A stretch of 64,000 nucleotides of DNA from Synchiropus splendidus (lineage: Eukaryota > Chordata > Actinopteri > Syngnathiformes > Callionymidae), in NCBI RefSeq assembly GCF_027744825.2, contig NC_071348.1, forward strand, positions 19,253,563 to 19,317,562. The letters run 5' to 3'. Of the stretch, positions 60,002 to 64,000 are shown piece by piece. The position numbers and the translations under genes are program-made. The stretch's first letter is position 1; each line of letters opens with the position of its first letter. The notes below the pieces were generated by a model. That model was not told where the DNA came from, made no database searches, and saw only the letters and a program-made list of their open reading frames with translations.

Positions 60002-63000
60002 CGCCAAACATAAAAATGTTGAAAACTTCCGAAAAACACTTCAGACAGCTTAGATTTGATGTGCAACTACTAGAAAGACCCTTTCTGCTACGGTGGGAGG
60101 TGAAAATTTTATGTTCTGAAGCTTTCCTGCAAAGTTATGGCACAATGCGTAAAATGCGTTTTCAGCCTGAGATAAGGTTGATTCCGGAACGCCAAACATA
60201 AAAATGTTGATAACTTTGGAAAAACACTTCAGACAGCTTAGATTTGATGTGCAACTACGAGAAAGACCCTTTCTGCTATAGTGGGAAATGAACATTTCAT
60301 GATCTGAAGCTTCCCTGCAAAGTTATGGCACAATGCAGAAAACGCGTTTTCAGCCTCACATAAGGTCGATTCCGGAACGCCAAACATAAAAATGTTGATG
60401 ACTTCCGAAAAACACTTCAGACAGCTTAGATTTGATGTGCAACTACTAGAGAGACCCTTTATGCTATAGTGGGAGGTTAAAATTTCATGTTCTGAAGCTT
60501 CCCTGCAAAGTTGTGGCACAATGCAGAAAACACATTTTCAGCCTGACAAAAGGTGGGTTCCGGAACGCCAAACATAAAAATGTTGATAACTTTGGAAAAA
60601 CACTTCAGATAGCTTAGATTTGATGTGCAACTACGAGAAAGGCCCTTTCTGCTACAGTGGGAGGTGAAAATTTCATGTTCTGAAGCTTCGCTGCAAAGTT
60701 ATGGCACAATGCGTAAAACTCGTTTTCAGCCTGAGATAAGGTTGATTCCGGAACGCCAAACATAAAAATGTTGATAACTTTGGAAAAACACTTCAAACAG
60801 CTTAGATTTGATGTGCAACTACTAGAAAGACCCTTTCTGCTATAGTGGGAGGTGAAAATTTCATATTATGCAGCTTTCCTGCAAAGTTATGGCACAATGC
60901 AGAAAACGCGTTTTCAGCCTGAGATAAGGTGGGTTCCGGAACGCCAAACATAAAAAGGTTCATAATTCCGGAAAAACACTTCAGACAGCTTAGATTTGAT
61001 GTGCAACTACTAGAAAGACCATTTCTGCTATAGTGGGAGGTGAAAATTCGATGTTCTGAAGCTTCCCTGCAAAGTTATGGCACAATGCAGAAAACGCGTT
61101 TTCAGCCTGACAAAAGGTGGGTTCCGGAACGCCAAACATAAAAATGTTGATAACTTTGGAAAAACACTTCAGACAGCCTAGATTTGATGTGCAACTACTA
61201 GAAAGACCCTTTCTGCTATAGTGGGAGGTGAAAATTTCATGTTCTGAAGCTTCCCTGCAAAGTTATGGCACAATGCAGAAAACGCGTTTTCAGCCTGAGA
61301 TAAGGTGGGTTCCGGAACTCCAAACATAAAAATGTTGATAACTTTGGAAAAACACTTCAGACAGCTTAGATTTGATGTGCAACTACTAGAAAGACCCTTT
61401 CTGCTATAGTGGGAGGTGAAAATTTCATTTTCTGAATCTTCCCTGAGAATTAATGGCACAATCCACAAAACGCGTTTTCAGCCTGAGATAAGGTGGGTTC
61501 CGGAACGCCAAACGTAAAAATGTTGATAACTTTGGAACAACACTTCAGACAGCTTAGATTTGATGTGCAACTACTAGAAAGACCCTTTTTGCCATAGTGG
61601 GAGGTCAAAATTTCATGTTCTGAAGCTTCCCTGGAAAGTTATGGGACAATGCGTAAAACGCGTTTTCAGCCTGAGATAAGGTGGGTTCCGGAACGCCAAA
61701 CATAAAAATGTTGATAACTTTCGAAAACACTTCAGACAGCTTAGATTTGATGTGCAACTACTAGAAAAACCCTTTCTGCTATAGTGGGAGGTGAAAATTT
61801 CATTTTCTGGAACTTCCCTGCAAAGTTATGGCACAATGCGTAAAACGCGTTTTCAGCCTGAGATAAGGTCGATTCCAGAACGCCAAACATAAAAATGTTG
61901 ATAACTTTGGAAAAACACTTCAGACAGCTTAGATTTGATGTGCAACTACTAGAAAGACCCTTTCTTCTATAGTGGGAGGTGAAAATTTCATCTTCTGAAT
62001 CTTCCCTGAGAATTAATGGCACAATGCACAAAACGCGTTTTCAGCCTGAGATAAGGTGGGTTCCGGAACGCCAAACGTAAAAATGTTGATAACTTTGGAA
62101 CAACACTTCAGACAGCCTAGATTTGATGTGCAACTACTAGAAAGACCCTTTCTGCTATAGTGGGAGGTGAAAATTTCATGTTCTGAAGCTTCCCTGCAAA
62201 GTTATGGCACAATGCAGAAAACGCGTTTTCAGCCTGAGATAAGGTGGGTTCCGGAACGCCAAACATAAAAATGTTGATAACATTGGAAAAACACTTCAGA
62301 CAGCTTAGATTTGATGTGCAACTACTAGAAAGACCCTTTCTGCTATAGTGGGAGGTGAAAATTTCATTTTCTGAATCTTCCCTGAGAATTAATGGCACAA
62401 TCCACAAAACGCGTTTTCAGCCTGAGATAAGGTGGGTTCCGGAACGCCAAACGTAAAAATGTTGATAACTTTGGAACAACACTTCAGACAGCTTAGATTT
62501 GATGTGCAACTACTAGAAAGACCCTTTCTGCCATAGTGGGAAGTAAAAATTTCATGTTCTGAAGCTTCCCTGGAAAGTTATGGGACAATGCGTAAAACGC
62601 GTTTTCAGCCTGAGATAAGGTCGATTCCGGAACGCCAAACATAAAAATGTTGATAACTTTCGAAAAACACTTCAGACAGCTTAGATTTGATGTGCAACTA
62701 CAAGAAAGACCCTTTCTGCTATAGTGGGAGGTGAAAATTTCATGTTGTGAAGCTTCCCTGCAAAGTTATGGCACAATGCAGAAAACGCGTTTTCAGCCTT
62801 AGATAAGGTGGGTTCCGGAACGCCAAACATAAAAATGTTGATAACTTTCGAAAAACACTTCAGACAGCTTAGATTTGATGAGCAACTACTAGAAAGACCC
62901 TTTCTGCTATAGTGGGAGGTGAAAATTTCATGTTCTGAAGCTTCCCTGCAAAGTTATGGCACAATGCAGAAAACGCGTTTTCAGCCTGAAAAAAGGTGGG

Positions 63001-64000
63001 TTCCGGAACGCCAAACATAAAAATGTTGATAAGTTTGGAAAACCACTTCAGACAGCTTAGATTTGATGTGCAACTACAAGAAATACCCTTTATGCTATTG
63101 TGGGAGGTTAAAATTTCATGTTCTAAAGATTCCCAGCAAAGTTATGGCACAAAGCAGAAAATGCGTTTTCAGCCTGAGATGAGGTGGGTTCCGGAACGCC
63201 AAACATAAAAATGTTGATAACTTTGGAAAAACACTTCAGACAGCTTAGATTTGATGTGCAACGACTAGAAAGACCCTTTCTGCTATAGTGGGAGGTGAAA
63301 ATTTCATGTTCTGAAGCTTCCCTGCAAAGTTATGGCACAATGCAGAAAACGCGTTTTCAGCCTGAGATAAGGTGGGTTCCGGAACGCCAAACATAAAAAT
63401 GTTGATAACTTTGGAAAAACACTTCAGACAGCTTAGATTTGATGTGCAACTACTAGAAAGACCCTTTCTGCTATAGTGGGAGGTGAAAATTTCATTTTCT
63501 GAATCTTCCCTGAGAATTAATGGCACAATCCACAAAACGCGTTTTCAGCCTGAGATAAGGTCGATTCCGGAACGCCAAACATAAAAATGTTGATAACTTT
63601 CGAAAAACACTTCAGACAGCTTAGATTTGATGTGCAACTACAAGAAAGACCCTGTCTGTTATAGTGGGAGTTGAAAATTTCATGTTCTGAAGCTTCCCTG
63701 CAAAGTTAAGGAACAATGCAGAAACCGCGTTTTCAGCCTGAGATAAGATGGGTTCCGGAACGCCAAACATAAAAATGTTGATAACTTTGGAAAAAACATT
63801 TCAGACAGCTTAGATTTGATGTGCAACTACTAGAAAGACCCTTTCTGCTATTGTGGGAGGTGAAAATTTCATGTTCTGAAGCTTCCCTGCAAAGTTATGG
63901 CACAATGCAGAAAACGCGTTTTCAGCCTGAAAAAAGGTGGGTTCCGGAACGCCAAACATAAAAATGTTGATAACTTTGGAAAACCACTTCAGACAGCTTA

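Larger units (their letters stand above)
28469..64000 (+). repeat. 188-bp satellite array 2, about 189 monomers to the window end
   Basis: These are uninterrupted head-to-tail monomers in one orientation, extending past the window. A consensus-like monomer is 63213-63400: 188 bp and about 41% GC. Monomers at 60-64 kb are very alike, while those at 50-56 kb differ more. Because 188 is not a multiple of three and stop codons recur, no frame stays open beyond roughly 120 codons. I see no insertion of other DNA after 28469. Confidence 0.97.

Noticed and set aside
19152..64000. Many open frames of 60-119 codons on both strands of the satellite, with similar translations
   Set aside because: They repeat because the monomer repeats. 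A period of 188 shifts the frame in each unit, and stops recur. No start context, splice or domain evidence supports a protein.
18627..64000. CRISPR-like regular repeat array
   Set aside because: The period is 188 bp with no distinct spacers; the whole unit is repeated. All surrounding features are eukaryotic.
1..64000. tRNA, rRNA or other structured RNA genes
   Set aside because: I scanned for tRNA-like A and B boxes and rRNA-like stretches by eye and found nothing convincing. A covariance-model search would be needed for certainty.

Overview
The window looks like gene-poor repeat DNA from a vertebrate, most likely a teleost fish or another anamniote. The support is the combination of DIRS-type tyrosine-recombinase retrotransposons, a Ty3/gypsy element, a piggyBac element with TTAA ends and a megasatellite. 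I recognise no intact host gene, tRNA or rRNA. Every protein-coding stretch is a broken transposon fragment.

Positions 1-18.6 kb are nested retroelement debris. The left part (1-9397, minus orientation) and the right part (11283-15806, plus orientation) are diverged, colinear inverted copies of one composite locus: DIRS RNase H, DIRS tyrosine recombinase, a non-coding 3' region, a short gypsy LTR-like block, and a DIRS-associated module. In the left arm the LTR-like block leads into a gypsy element (gag, protease, RT, RNase H, all broken). That element is itself split by a 1504-bp piggyBac element with 13-bp terminal inverted repeats and a TTAA target duplication. In the right arm only the LTR-like block is present. 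The spacer holds two satellite-related monomers in reverse orientation, another DIRS module and a DIRS RT fragment.

From about 18.6 kb to the window end lies one satellite family: a 188-bp, roughly 41% GC monomer, about 215 copies head to tail, all in one orientation. The first three monomers (18627-19140) are strongly diverged, as expected at an array edge. Within the array there are two alternating monomer subtypes in places, and several multimeric higher-order repeats, the clearest being a 1881-bp ten-monomer unit repeated at 56240-60001.

A segment of about 9.33 kb covering the DIRS module, the flank and the first 25 or so monomers (14584-23910) is duplicated in tandem with almost no change (23911-33426). 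This places a 4-kb island of non-satellite DNA inside the array. The second copy has one extra monomer.

The most interesting biology is the relation between satellite and transposons. Diverged relatives of the monomer sit alone and inverted between and inside DIRS fragments (9400-9745, 16663-16875). This suggests that the satellite either arose from, or was dispersed with, a DIRS-associated sequence before it was amplified into what may be a centromeric or pericentromeric array.
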